From QQVM01 sp035341855 (GTDB taxonomy: Bacteria > Bacteroidota > Bacteroidia > AKYH767-A > 2013-40CM-41-45): 64,000 bases of DNA. The notes beneath the pieces are model-generated. The model was not told where the DNA came from and did not search any database. It was given only the letters and a program-made list of their open reading frames with translations. The stretch spans positions 1-64,000 of the forward strand of contig DAOQWA010000014.1 in NCBI GenBank assembly GCA_035341855.1, given 5' to 3'. This document shows positions 35,567 through 45,262 of this stretch, piece after piece; position 1 is the first letter of the stretch, and every line of letters begins with the position of its first letter. The position numbers and the translations under genes are program-made.

Positions 35567-35597
35567 CTAAAAATGCCGGCTATATGCCGGCATTTTT
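35567..35597 (-). terminator. Terminator of the gene ending at 35640
   Basis: AAATGCCGGC (35571-35580) and GCCGGCATTT (35586-35595) form a perfect 10-bp stem with a 5-nt loop, T-rich on both outer sides. It lies 44 nt past the stop. Confidence 0.8.
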
Positions 35598-35639
35598 TAA
35601 TTGAGCTGTTTCTTAGTCAAAAAGACGATGCTCTGTCGT

Positions 35640-37466
35640 TTAACGAACAATAAACTTGCGGTTAAATTGATCGTCGCCTGAAACGATATTACAAACATAA
35701 ACACCCGGACTCAAAGATGAGATGTCAAGCATCACACGCTGATTGCCATTAACATTTCTTTCAGCCGACTGAACAAGTTGTCCTTGTAAGCTAAAAATAT
35801 CAAAGCGGGTTTTATGATTTTTGTTTTCAAGAGAAAGGTCTACGAAAATACGGCCATCTGCCGGAGAAGGATAAAACTCTCCAACAAAATTTGAAGAAGC
35901 TTCATTGCTAATCCCTGCGGTGGCAGTAGTTGATACGATGGCACGGATCATAGGGTCTTGAGTTTCACGGTAGCGGAAAATCGACCACCCGCCAAGAATT
36001 TCGTATGACCTGTTGGAAATAGGAAGAGTATTGTCGGTTCCTAAGCTGATGTTTTCAGCCTGCATTCTCCACTCAATGAATATAGAACCACTATCTATTC
36101 GAATAGGTGTCGGCAGTGTAATGGTGTTCCATGCTTCAGGATATAACATAAGTGAAGGATCGAAGTAACTGGAGTCAAGCAAATTGCCCGGACCATTATT
36201 TAATCCTGTGTTATCATACATCAGTGAATAAAATCCTGTAGGGAGTGTGTTTGCTACAATGTAGAATTCAAGCTTGCGTACAAAACACGGGTAGAATGGT
36301 GGAACAATTTCAACACCTACACCTGAATTACCGCCACTCCATGAAATACCGGTTCCTAATGGTGCAGATACAGGTCCTGTATAACCAAGTGAAATATCTA
36401 CTAAAGACGTATCGACAACAACAAGCTCTGAAAGCTTCTCATTATTAGAGATTGTAACATCGCCTGTTAACTGAGTCTGAGTTCTAAAGGAGTAAGTTCC
36501 GGCAGTAGTTGGATTGAATACTGTGGTAGCCGTTAAATCTTGAGTTTCTCCGGCAAGAAGTGTGTCTGTCATAATGTTTTCCTGGATGACAATTCCACCA
36601 AAATCATTGATAATACGCAGGTTTACATTGAAAGGCGGTACGGTATCATTTCCTGTGTTTTTTACCTGTGATGACATAATAAAAGGGTCGCCATCTTTAT
36701 TTAAAAAGAGTGCTCCACTTTCTGGGTTATCATTGTAGGATGCAGAAGCATCCATGATACTTAACAGGATGGTAGGAGGATAGTAAAATTTGATAGCAGT
36801 ATTTGCTACAGGATAAATACTTGTTGAATGCTGAAGTCCAATAGCACCGGTATTGTTTTCTATTCCAATAGTGACAAAGTCTGTTGTGGCAGCCGAAGCT
36901 CCTGACTGGATCATATACTGAAATGTAATTGAACTATCCACACTTGTAAGGATCATCTGAAAAGTGTTCAATCCGGTGTATGGTGTTATTGTATTGTTAA
37001 ACCAGAATGGAACATTGATATAGGATACAATCAGCGAATCGGTATTATTGCTCCATATCCAACACTCAGCATTGTTTCCTGTTCCAAGGAAGTTTAAGTC
37101 GCTCATCATTGCAGCAATGTAATCGTGTGGCTGTGCTGATGATGGAATTGTCGGGAACGGTGATGATATGTTTCCATTACTGAAAATAATGTATCCGTTA
37201 GAACCAACTTTAAATTGGTTTACGGTATACCAGTAGTAAGGAAAATCAAAGCCAATCGGGAAAAACGATGGCGATGTATTGTCATCTGTCAATCCGGTAA
37301 CCAGCTCCGCATCCGGAAGGGTGGTAATGTCAATCCAGTTATACACCGGTCCTTGAGGGTGATTACTGTCACGCCATGTGTATCCAAAACCATCAGGACC
37401 ACCCGACTGAGCGAAGGTGCTGATTGTGAAGAGTGATACAATAAATAGAGGTAGAAGTTTTTTCAT
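35640..37466 (-). CDS. Secreted protein with T9SS sorting domain
   Basis: This is a 608-residue protein with a signal peptide (MKKLLPLFIVSLFTISTFAQ). Residues about 25-230 form a beta-rich domain that begins FGYTWRDSNHPQGPVYNW and includes KVGSNGYIIFSNGN, a pattern found in nidogen-like or surface jelly-roll domains of Bacteroidota. Residues about 240-340 look like a CARDB-type domain (MSSQVKNTGNDTVPPFNVNL). The last 80 residues, with FYPSPADGRIF, are a T9SS type A domain, the usual YPNP being YPSP here. No catalytic motif is visible. Confidence 0.85.
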   Translation of the reverse strand: MKKLLPLFIVSLFTISTFAQSGGPDGFGYTWRDSNHPQGPVYNWIDITTLPDAELVTGLTDDNTSPSFFPIGFDFPYYWYTVNQFKVGSNGYIIFSNGNISSPFPTIPSSAQPHDYIAAMMSDLNFLGTGNNAECWIWSNNTDSLIVSYINVPFWFNNTITPYTGLNTFQMILTSVDSSITFQYMIQSGASAATTDFVTIGIENNTGAIGLQHSTSIYPVANTAIKFYYPPTILLSIMDASASYNDNPESGALFLNKDGDPFIMSSQVKNTGNDTVPPFNVNLRIINDFGGIVIQENIMTDTLLAGETQDLTATTVFNPTTAGTYSFRTQTQLTGDVTISNNEKLSELVVVDTSLVDISLGYTGPVSAPLGTGISWSGGNSGVGVEIVPPFYPCFVRKLEFYIVANTLPTGFYSLMYDNTGLNNGPGNLLDSSYFDPSLMLYPEAWNTITLPTPIRIDSGSIFIEWRMQAENISLGTDNTLPISNRSYEILGGWSIFRYRETQDPMIRAIVSTTATAGISNEASSNFVGEFYPSPADGRIFVDLSLENKNHKTRFDIFSLQGQLVQSAERNVNGNQRVMLDISSLSPGVYVCNIVSGDDQFNRKFIVR

Positions 37467-37573
37467 AGTTTTTGCTTTCTTAATCGGTTAAACACAGCCC
37501 AATATCCGTAAAATCCGCATGTCAAACAAATTCAAAATGTCATTTTTTAATAAAAAAAGGCTGTAAAATATGT

Positions 37574-38140
37574 TTAAAGAAGCTGAAGGCTATTTTGAAA
37601 ATCAAGACGAAGGTCTTCATGAAGACTTTCAACTGCTGCATGTATTTTTTTGCACTGTTGATTATAGAGATTCATCAACACTAAACTTTCCTTGAAAGCC
37701 AGTCCGGATCCCTTTAATAAAAGACAATAGTGAATTAAAAGCTCCGCTTCAACAGCTTTTGAAGCAACAAAACGTATGTGCTTATTTGTTATCCGTAGAA
37801 TTTTCCTTAGAGTCTTTTTGGCAAAGTAGAGGTTGGATTGATTAATCTCTTTAAAACTTAATTCCATTTCTTCCTTCACACGATTCATGTAGTCTGCTTC
37901 GTTTCCGGAATCAAAAAGTAAATAGCTTAGTAATTCTTTGTTTTCTTTTTTATGTTTGGCAAGACGAAGGCAAAAGTCTACCAGCTTCTTTTTTTCTTCT
38001 TCAAGAAGTGAAGTTTTTATTTCATGAATACTTTCTGCTTTCAAATTTTTTTTGTTTAAATTTAACAAGACTAAAGGTAATTTTTCATAAGCCCGATTAA
38101 AGATATTGCTTTTAATCCAAAATGGGCAGATGAAATACAT
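37574..38140 (-). CDS. Unknown protein, mostly helical
   Basis: The frame encodes up to 188 residues from ATG 38140. From about residue 36 on it is a charged, all-helical protein (HEIKTSLLEEEKKKLVDFCL, then KKTLRKILRITNKHIRFVAS) without signal or membrane segments. The first 35 residues fit less well. A near-consensus TACCTTTA lies inside them, so translation may start at a TTG in the LLNLNKKNLK stretch. I do not recognise the family. Confidence 0.6.
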   Translation of the reverse strand: MYFICPFWIKSNIFNRAYEKLPLVLLNLNKKNLKAESIHEIKTSLLEEEKKKLVDFCLRLAKHKKENKELLSYLLFDSGNEADYMNRVKEEMELSFKEINQSNLYFAKKTLRKILRITNKHIRFVASKAVEAELLIHYCLLLKGSGLAFKESLVLMNLYNQQCKKIHAAVESLHEDLRLDFQNSLQLL

Positions 38141-38239
38141 CTGGAATTATCCGGAGAAAAAAGTGTAGCAAAATTTACTCTATTTCATATTGTAAGGAAC
38201 ACCGGTGAGCAATTCTGTCAAACAAATTTTTATATCGAA

Positions 38240-41149
38240 CTACGGACGCATTAAGAATACTCCCAGACTAACATTTGTTCCGACCAGACTATAGTCTGAA
38301 GACTCGACAATTCCGTCTCCGGTTAAATCAAAAAGAGAATAGCCGCTTATAAATAAAAGAAGGGCATTTTCTTCAAGCGAATAATCAAGTGTGTCAATTA
38401 TCCCATCCTGAACTCCGGCAGTTAGTCCGTTATAAATATCACCACTGTAAAGACAAAATTCTCCGTCCATATTGGCAAGGTTGCCACCATAAGCTTTACT
38501 TGCACTGGTAGTAAAGTCATAATTTATAGTTAAGGAATTGAAGCTCACAGGTGCTGTACTCCATGTTTCTAATGAATTACGATGTTTAACAACAATGAAA
38601 TATGAGTTGTTGATTACCGAAGGCGGAAACACAAAACTGCCCGCCCCATCGACTGCAAGAACAGATCGTACACTGTGAGAAATTCCATATGGACTAATTG
38701 GTTCAGCTAATTCAACCGTTATCGTATCACAGATTCCGGGATTAGAAATAGGGTCTGCGACAGCCACCATAGTTTGATTGCCAATATAAAAGCCTTGAAT
38801 AAAGGTTTTCAGGTTTAATGTAACATCCTGACAATTTGAAACAAGAACAGTCGCAGTATCAGTATTAAAACAGTCGACTGTTGCAAAATATGTTCCACTG
38901 CTGTTTACATTGATCGCCTGTGTGGTTGCTCCTGTATTCCAATGGTAATGATTAGCTGCCGGTGCCGTCAGCAAAACAGAATCTCCCTGACAAAATGTAA
39001 GAGGTCCACTCGCTGTGATCATTGGAGATCCTGTTGTTCCACTAAGCGTTATATCATCCACCCTAAATTGAGTGGTATTATTGCTATGCCTGAATTGTAT
39101 ACTTAGAGAAGCAGATTGAGGAATAGTTCCACTAACAGTCCGGTAATGCCATGTAGCTGTTCCGCTTCCCGTATTCAACAAAGCAGGTTGGAGAGGGGTA
39201 AAATCAATGCCGTTAACACTTATTTCAACTATCAAATCGCTGCCATCAGATGCAATCTGGTTTTTGTGCATCCCATGAGACAACTGAAGATTTGTATATC
39301 CGATTGTGTTTATTCCTGAGATCGTAAATATTCTTCCCGGTGCAGTAAAGAATACATTGGCACCACCGGAAGCTCCGGAATATCCGGAGGATGCACTAGT
39401 AACTCTGACATCGCCGGTTCCGGACATAGTGTAATTGTCGTTGTCAAATCCATCAGCAGCCTCATGACCGGCAATCGACGTTGTTCCTGAAACGGTGCCC
39501 ATACTCTCATAAAAAACCACTCCGTTGACCGGAGCAGTGATAAAAGACACCTGAACCGTATTTGATGAAGAGCTGCATCCTCCTGCTATTGTAACTTCTA
39601 CCGAATAGCTTCCGGTATCATGAACGATGATATTTTGACTCGTCGAACCATTTGACCATAAATATGAAATGCCGGCACTCGCAGTCAAAGTAGTTGAGTC
39701 GCCATCACACATCAGAATTGGCCCTGCAGGCGAAATACTGGCAGTCGTTGAACTCGTAACAGAAATAGGAACTGAAAATAAAGTATCGTTTCCGTGATTG
39801 GCATCATTTGCCTGAGTAGTGTAACACTTGAAAGAATAAGTGCCTGCTACACTCATGTCAAGAGTAGAAGCAAAATTTATTGTCATGACAGCTCCGGCAT
39901 TGATTGATCCTGAAGTAAGGCTTTCTGTAAAAACCTGAGTCCCGCTGGATGGTGTTGATACTTGTAATGTGATATCAAGATTCGATGTAGAGAAGTCAAC
40001 CATCAATGATCCGAAATTTTTAACCATTACGGCCATTGTCTGATTCCCGTTTGAACACATAGGACTTTGTGGATCTAACAGAGCTGTTACACCAAAATCA
40101 GTTGGTGTTGAGCCTAAATTATATTCGATGGTGAATTGAGACATCACCGGCAAATGATCGGATCCATAGTGTAATGCATTTGCAATCGCGGGAGAAACAG
40201 AAGAATTAGATGGGTTATTGATCGAATCATTATAAAGATCACCATCATTACCATATGGAATTTGACTGTTTGGCACAAACTCCATTCCTCCCGGATCATT
40301 GATTGCCTGAGAGAATAAAATGAGATCAAAACGATCGTCCAAGCCACCGGTGGAACCTCCGCCAAATGCCCGCACTCTGGGTGACTGTGTATGATGACTT
40401 CTGTACGCAAACTGATTCCATGTTCCGGGCATTGAGATTGGGTCTATAAAATGCCCTTCATTTGGACCACTGACCTGAAGTAATTTTTGATAAGCAGACT
40501 CTGTGGAATTATAAATGTTGAAGTCGCCACAAACGATGAAATTAGTTCCCGCCGGTAATAGATTAGTAACCTTTCTTAAGCTATCAATTTCTCTTGCACG
40601 TTGGGCCTCATTACTTGAACCACTGCTAGCTTTAAGGTGAAGAGAATAGATTCTCAAAGTATCTCCGGAAAGAGTGTGTACTAATTTGAATTCATTAATA
40701 TCTCTTAATTCTGTTTGAATGGCGGTATTAGAAGGAGAGTGAAATTTATCGGTCTTGAAAAATATCCCATTGTCTGTATCATATCCATTTATAAATGGGC
40801 CTGCAGAATAGATGCTATTAGTAGCGTTGAGCACATTTGACAATAAGCCGTCTATCCCCGTTTGAGAGTTTATCTCTTGAACTACTATTATATCAGCATT
40901 CAATGAATTAAAGATCGTCCTGTAGTGTGGATGTCTCGCCGTGGTGTCAGCAGAATAAGAACCTCCTGCTGCAGGATAATTCAGCAGGTTGTAATTAATA
41001 AAATGAATTGTATCAATTATTTGACTACTGGCTGAAAGGCTGAATAAACATAAACTGAATGTGAGAAAAAAAATAATTCTTCTGCACAACACTAAGGTTT
41101 TAGGTTTTACATCACGGATAATGTGATGCAAACAGAAGAAATCATTCAT
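38240..41149 (-). CDS. Secreted endonuclease/exonuclease/phosphatase protein with dockerin-like tail
   Basis: This is a 969-residue protein. After a signal or anchor helix (about 24-42) comes an EEP-fold domain (45-345) with the full catalytic set: E92 in VVQEIN, H171, D209 and N211 in CGDFN, and D331-H332 in GSDHLPV. Such enzymes cleave phosphodiesters in DNA, RNA, lipids or inositol phosphates. Next come a CARDB-type domain (350-470), an Ig-like part, a jelly-roll-like domain (540-700), another Ig-like unit and a beta domain. The final 70 residues lack a T9SS type A domain and instead read like paired EF-hand/dockerin units, VQDGIIDTLDYS and DLTGDGIVESSDYS. The export route after the inner membrane is therefore open. 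Confidence 0.87.
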   Translation of the reverse strand: MNDFFCLHHIIRDVKPKTLVLCRRIIFFLTFSLCLFSLSASSQIIDTIHFINYNLLNYPAAGGSYSADTTARHPHYRTIFNSLNADIIVVQEINSQTGIDGLLSNVLNATNSIYSAGPFINGYDTDNGIFFKTDKFHSPSNTAIQTELRDINEFKLVHTLSGDTLRIYSLHLKASSGSSNEAQRAREIDSLRKVTNLLPAGTNFIVCGDFNIYNSTESAYQKLLQVSGPNEGHFIDPISMPGTWNQFAYRSHHTQSPRVRAFGGGSTGGLDDRFDLILFSQAINDPGGMEFVPNSQIPYGNDGDLYNDSINNPSNSSVSPAIANALHYGSDHLPVMSQFTIEYNLGSTPTDFGVTALLDPQSPMCSNGNQTMAVMVKNFGSLMVDFSTSNLDITLQVSTPSSGTQVFTESLTSGSINAGAVMTINFASTLDMSVAGTYSFKCYTTQANDANHGNDTLFSVPISVTSSTTASISPAGPILMCDGDSTTLTASAGISYLWSNGSTSQNIIVHDTGSYSVEVTIAGGCSSSSNTVQVSFITAPVNGVVFYESMGTVSGTTSIAGHEAADGFDNDNYTMSGTGDVRVTSASSGYSGASGGANVFFTAPGRIFTISGINTIGYTNLQLSHGMHKNQIASDGSDLIVEISVNGIDFTPLQPALLNTGSGTATWHYRTVSGTIPQSASLSIQFRHSNNTTQFRVDDITLSGTTGSPMITASGPLTFCQGDSVLLTAPAANHYHWNTGATTQAINVNSSGTYFATVDCFNTDTATVLVSNCQDVTLNLKTFIQGFYIGNQTMVAVADPISNPGICDTITVELAEPISPYGISHSVRSVLAVDGAGSFVFPPSVINNSYFIVVKHRNSLETWSTAPVSFNSLTINYDFTTSASKAYGGNLANMDGEFCLYSGDIYNGLTAGVQDGIIDTLDYSLEENALLLFISGYSLFDLTGDGIVESSDYSLVGTNVSLGVFLMRP

Positions 41150-41394
41150 ATTCTTAATTTGATTTTTAAGGCGCAGTACCTGTAAAATGGCGCTTTCAGC
41201 GTCATACGAAGATATTAAAATTCTAAAATATGCAGGATATTATTGGTGAATAGGCCACTTTGGTCGGTTAAATGCAGGACCGGGTATAAAATTGTAGCTT
41301 TTCTGTCCGTATAAATTCCGAGCCATGTACCCGGAAGCCTCCAAATGATGGCCACAACCCACTAATTTTGAAATTTGAAAATTCTCTGCGGGCT

Positions 41395-42555
41395 TCAAAC
41401 CGGCAGTAATTCTTTGGCAATCGCACGTGTTTCCTTATCTGTCAAAACATAATCCTGATAAAGCGGATTATTGATGAAGGAAACTTTTTGCATGCAGGAT
41501 GCAATCATATCACTCATTTCCAAAAATCCTATGCGTTCGTTTAAAAATGCTTCAACTGCTATTTCATTTGCTGCATTCAAGATACATGGCATGTTTCCTC
41601 CCTTATTCATAGCTTCAATTGCCAATCCAAGATTTCGGAATGTGTCAACATCTGCTTTTTCGAAGCTCAGATTCGGGAAGTTTAAAAAGTCGAATCTTGG
41701 GAAATCCGCTTTCAATCTCTTTGGGTATCCAAGTGCATATTGTATAGGTAACTTCATGTCAGGCAATCCCATTTGAGCCTTCATCGACCCGTCTTCAAAT
41801 TGCACGATACTATGAATGATACTTTGCGGATGAATGATGACATCTATTTTATCGGGATGCAGTCCAAACAACCATCTTGCCTCGATCATTTCAAGCCCTT
41901 TGTTCATGAGACTTGCAGAGTCGATCGTGATCTTGGCTCCCATAGACCAATTAGGGTGTTTGAGTGCCTGGCTCTTATCTACCGTAGCCAGATAGTTTTT
42001 ATCTCTGCCACGAAAAGGTCCACCCGAAGCAGTGAGATAGATTTTCTCAATTTTATTTTCCCACTCTCCTGCCATACACTGGAAGATGGCTGAATGTTCT
42101 GAATCAACAGGGTATATATTGACAGCATGTTCACGCGCAAGCCTGGTGACAAGCTCTCCTGCTACAACGAGTGTTTCTTTATTGGCTAGGGCTATATGTT
42201 TCCCGGCACGTATTGCATTAAGTGTTGGCTCTAATCCTGCATAACCAACCATAGCTGTTAGAACAAGATCTATGTCATCCATTCTTACAACCTGACCCAG
42301 CGCTTCTTCTCCCGCAAAAACTTTTATGGGTAGAGAACCAAGTGCATCTCTGACATAGGTTAATTTTTTTTCGTCACCGATCACTATAGTATTTGGTAAA
42401 AACTCTTTTGCCTGTGAAATGAGTATGTCTGCATTGTTGAAAGTACTCAAAACCTCAACCTCAAAATGTGAGCTTTGTTGGCGCACAACATCGAGAGCCT
42501 GAGTACCTATAGAACCTGCGCTGCCAAGTATTGCTAAACGTTTTTTTTCTGACAT
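41395..42555 (-). CDS. dxr: 1-deoxy-D-xylulose 5-phosphate reductoisomerase
   Basis: Dxr converts DXP to MEP with NADPH, the second step of the MEP isoprenoid pathway, in the cytoplasm. This is a 386-residue protein of standard length. The Rossmann start ILGSAGSIGTQALDV binds NADPH. D151 and E153 in YPVDSEHSAIFQC and the ASLMNKGLEMIEA segment (E222/E225 region) provide the metal site. GGPFRGR and HPNWSMG are also typical. The gene starts 42 nt behind the GH3-family gene and is probably co-transcribed with it. It lies about 10 kb from rseP, although the two are adjacent in many bacteria. Confidence 0.96.
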   Translation of the reverse strand: MSEKKRLAILGSAGSIGTQALDVVRQQSSHFEVEVLSTFNNADILISQAKEFLPNTIVIGDEKKLTYVRDALGSLPIKVFAGEEALGQVVRMDDIDLVLTAMVGYAGLEPTLNAIRAGKHIALANKETLVVAGELVTRLAREHAVNIYPVDSEHSAIFQCMAGEWENKIEKIYLTASGGPFRGRDKNYLATVDKSQALKHPNWSMGAKITIDSASLMNKGLEMIEARWLFGLHPDKIDVIIHPQSIIHSIVQFEDGSMKAQMGLPDMKLPIQYALGYPKRLKADFPRFDFLNFPNLSFEKADVDTFRNLGLAIEAMNKGGNMPCILNAANEIAVEAFLNERIGFLEMSDMIASCMQKVSFINNPLYQDYVLTDKETRAIAKELLPV

Positions 42556-42597
42556 CCTTTATTTTCTTTCTGACGATCTTTCCGGGAATTATATCGC

Positions 42598-44094
42598 TTA
42601 AGAAACTACAAGCGAGACAAGTGTATCTGCGATTTCCCGGGTATTCGAAAGCCTTGGCACTTTGTTTTGACCACCCAGCTTTCCTTTTGATTTCATATAG
42701 TTGATAAAAGTATTTTTTTCCAGTACACGTAATTTTAACGGCTGTAAAACATGCCCCTTAATTAAATCTCTGTAATAAATATTTTGCTTTTGCATACTCT
42801 GATCAAGCCTTTCCTCAAATTTAGATAAGTCATCAGGCTGTCGATGAAACTCAATAAACCATTCATGATAAGGCAATCCTACTTCCGGGCTGACCTTGGG
42901 CGCTACAGTAAATTCAACGATCTCTGCGTGCTGTTCGGAGGCTGCTTCCATAAGAGCTTTTTCAACCTCTTCAGCTATCACATGTTCTCCAAATGCAGAG
43001 ATGAAATGCTTGATTCGACCTGTAATAATAATTTTAAAAGGATCCTTCGAAACAAATTTGATCGTGTCTCCTAAATTGTATCCCCATAGTCCGGCATTCG
43101 TATTCAATATAATCACATAGTTTACTCCCAACTCGACATCTTTAATAGAAATCCTTGTCGGGTTAGGATCAAAAAACTCAGCTGCCGGAATAAACTCGTA
43201 AAATATTCCGGTATCTAATAAAAGGAGTAATGAATTTTCCTTTTGGGAATTCTGATAGGCAATAAAGCCTTCACTGGTTGGGTATAATTCTATCGAATCA
43301 ATTTTTTTACCGATGCTTTGTTCGAGTTTGTTTCGATATGGTTCAAAGTTCACACCACCATAAACAAACAAACTAAAGTTTGGGAAAATATCCTTGATCT
43401 TTTTACCGGTCTTCTCCGTTAACTTGTCGAAATACATTTGAACCCATGGTGGTATTCCACTGATGAAACTCATGTCTTCTCTTAGAGTCTCCTCTGCTAT
43501 TGCTTCGATCTTTTCTTCCCACTCTTCTATACAATTAGTTTTGAGTGTCGGCAATTGATTTCTCCTTAGGTATGCCGGCACATGATGATTTACTATCCCT
43601 GATAGCCTTCCAATGGGTATGCTTTTTGTTAAATCTAATTCAGGACTTCCTGAGATAAAGATCAGTTTGCCTTTTAAAAAATCAGCATTGCCACCTTCAT
43701 GGATGTAGCTTAATAAAGCATTGCGTGTGGAATTGATGTGATTCGGAATTGACTCTTTTGTAATTGGGATGTATTTCACTCCTGAAGTGGTACCGGAAGT
43801 TTTTGAAAGATATAAGGGCTTTCCTTTCCAAAGTACATTCTCCTCGGCACTCATCATCCGGTCTATATAAGGCTTGAAACCCTCGTAATCTCTTATCGGT
43901 ACATGTTTCTTAAAGTCATCGTAGGTTTTGACAGATCGAAACCGATGTTCAGTTCCGAATGCTGTATCCCGCGCATTTTTTATCAGATATTGAAAAACGC
44001 GCTCTTGAGTTTCGACAGGCCTATTGCTCCAGGCCAGAGTCCTTTTGTGAACTCTGGCAGCAAAAGCAATACTTAGAATTGTCAAAAGGCCCAT
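42598..44094 (-). CDS. GH3-family acyl-acid amido synthetase-like protein
   Basis: This 498-residue cytoplasmic protein belongs to the GH3 branch of the adenylate-forming (ANL) superfamily, best known from plants, where it conjugates jasmonate or auxin to amino acids. Three ATP-binding motifs are visible: LSKTSGTTSGVKYIPIT (about 93-109), ELYPTSEGFIAYQ (about 266-278) and LWGYNLGDTIKFVS (about 336-349). Bacteroidota copies are widespread and their substrates are unknown. The neighbourhood (M23 peptidase upstream, dxr downstream) does not name one. Confidence 0.9.
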   Translation of the reverse strand: MGLLTILSIAFAARVHKRTLAWSNRPVETQERVFQYLIKNARDTAFGTEHRFRSVKTYDDFKKHVPIRDYEGFKPYIDRMMSAEENVLWKGKPLYLSKTSGTTSGVKYIPITKESIPNHINSTRNALLSYIHEGGNADFLKGKLIFISGSPELDLTKSIPIGRLSGIVNHHVPAYLRRNQLPTLKTNCIEEWEEKIEAIAEETLREDMSFISGIPPWVQMYFDKLTEKTGKKIKDIFPNFSLFVYGGVNFEPYRNKLEQSIGKKIDSIELYPTSEGFIAYQNSQKENSLLLLLDTGIFYEFIPAAEFFDPNPTRISIKDVELGVNYVIILNTNAGLWGYNLGDTIKFVSKDPFKIIITGRIKHFISAFGEHVIAEEVEKALMEAASEQHAEIVEFTVAPKVSPEVGLPYHEWFIEFHRQPDDLSKFEERLDQSMQKQNIYYRDLIKGHVLQPLKLRVLEKNTFINYMKSKGKLGGQNKVPRLSNTREIADTLVSLVVS

Positions 44095-44241
44095 ACTGCT
44101 TGTTGGATATATTGATCGGATGCAGGCTGCAATTTACTAGTTAAATTGCAAATGTTTGTGTTTGGGTATGCTTCATGGTTGAATTGCTTCAAATTCCAGG
44201 GGAGCCACACAGAATCATTTCTCCTTTTTTAATGGCATAAA

Positions 44242-45114
44242 TTAAAATGAAACATATTTCTGAGGATCCACGGCAGTACCATTGAACCAGAGTTCAAAAT
44301 GCAAATGTGGACCACTGCTTAACTCACCTGAGTTGCCAATGACGGCTATTACTTCACCTGCTTTTACAAAATCACCAACCTTTTTCAGGAGCGCTGAGTT
44401 ATGTTTATACCAGGAGAAAAGGTTGTTTGAATGTTGGATACCGATTACCCAACCGGTTTCAGATGTAAAATTGGCCAGAAGAACCGTACCGTCAAGAGTA
44501 GCCTTGATAACCTCATCCGGTTTTGAAACGATATCTGTTCCATAATGTCTGGTAACAGGATCAAATCGATTCGTGACAGTTCCTTTCAGGGGTGGAAAAA
44601 AGAGAAAACTTTTTATCGAATTAACAAGTGATCCATTGTCACTCACAGCCAGAGAATATTGATCCTGCGACTCAATTTCTTGACGCAGTAAGCTGTCTTC
44701 CTGTGATTTGCGCAACTTATGTATAGTGTCATATTTGACAATGCCATTAGATGAAATTCCGGAGGTGTCCATACCGGCAGTTCCATCGATCACATTCCGT
44801 ATATTAGCTATATAAAGATCTCGTGCTGCCAGAGCTTTTTCCATTGAATCGGTTCTCAAAACCAGGTTAAAGACCCTCCTCTGAGTTTTTAAGTCTGCAT
44901 ATCCCGGAATATACTCCCTTAATGGTGTGAAAGCAATTAAGAAGGTTGTCAATATAACCAGAAGTATCACTCCCAGGCCGGCCGCGACAAAGACCTTCAA
45001 AGGTCTGAGGTTAAAGGAAGCCTTCTCTTCATAGGTTTCGTCGTTCATCACCACAAGGCGATACCTGCTTTTAAGCCTTCGAAACCACTTTCTGTTATTT
45101 TTGTTAGCCATCAT
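44242..45114 (-). CDS. M23 family metallopeptidase (LytM-type)
   Basis: This is a 290-residue protein with one transmembrane helix (about 42-62) and a short coiled-coil linker. The C-terminal M23 domain has the zinc ligands H190 and D194 in RHYGTDIV and H272 in GPHLHFELW, with H238 in the WYKHN loop. M23 enzymes cut peptidoglycan cross-bridges, and with all ligands present this one is probably active. It is divergent from the PorW/SprE-like gene. Its N-terminus (MMANKNNRKWFRRLKSRY) is highly basic and cytoplasmic. Confidence 0.92.
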   Translation of the reverse strand: MMANKNNRKWFRRLKSRYRLVVMNDETYEEKASFNLRPLKVFVAAGLGVILLVILTTFLIAFTPLREYIPGYADLKTQRRVFNLVLRTDSMEKALAARDLYIANIRNVIDGTAGMDTSGISSNGIVKYDTIHKLRKSQEDSLLRQEIESQDQYSLAVSDNGSLVNSIKSFLFFPPLKGTVTNRFDPVTRHYGTDIVSKPDEVIKATLDGTVLLANFTSETGWVIGIQHSNNLFSWYKHNSALLKKVGDFVKAGEVIAVIGNSGELSSGPHLHFELWFNGTAVDPQKYVSF

Positions 45115-45262
45115 TCAAATCTTTTCAAACCTACGTCAATTCGCATTCAAACACAAAAGTTAGGAGAATTTCCGGGAATTAGGCCTCCGTTCCTGCTAGA
45201 ATAGTCTTATCTTGCGAACGTTTCAAAAATAAAATTGCAGAATTAGAGTTATTGAACAATTG

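Noticed and set aside
41471..42093. Plus-strand frames of 101 and 106 residues opposite dxr
   Set aside because: They are antisense shadows without a start signal; dxr is complete and conserved on the other strand.
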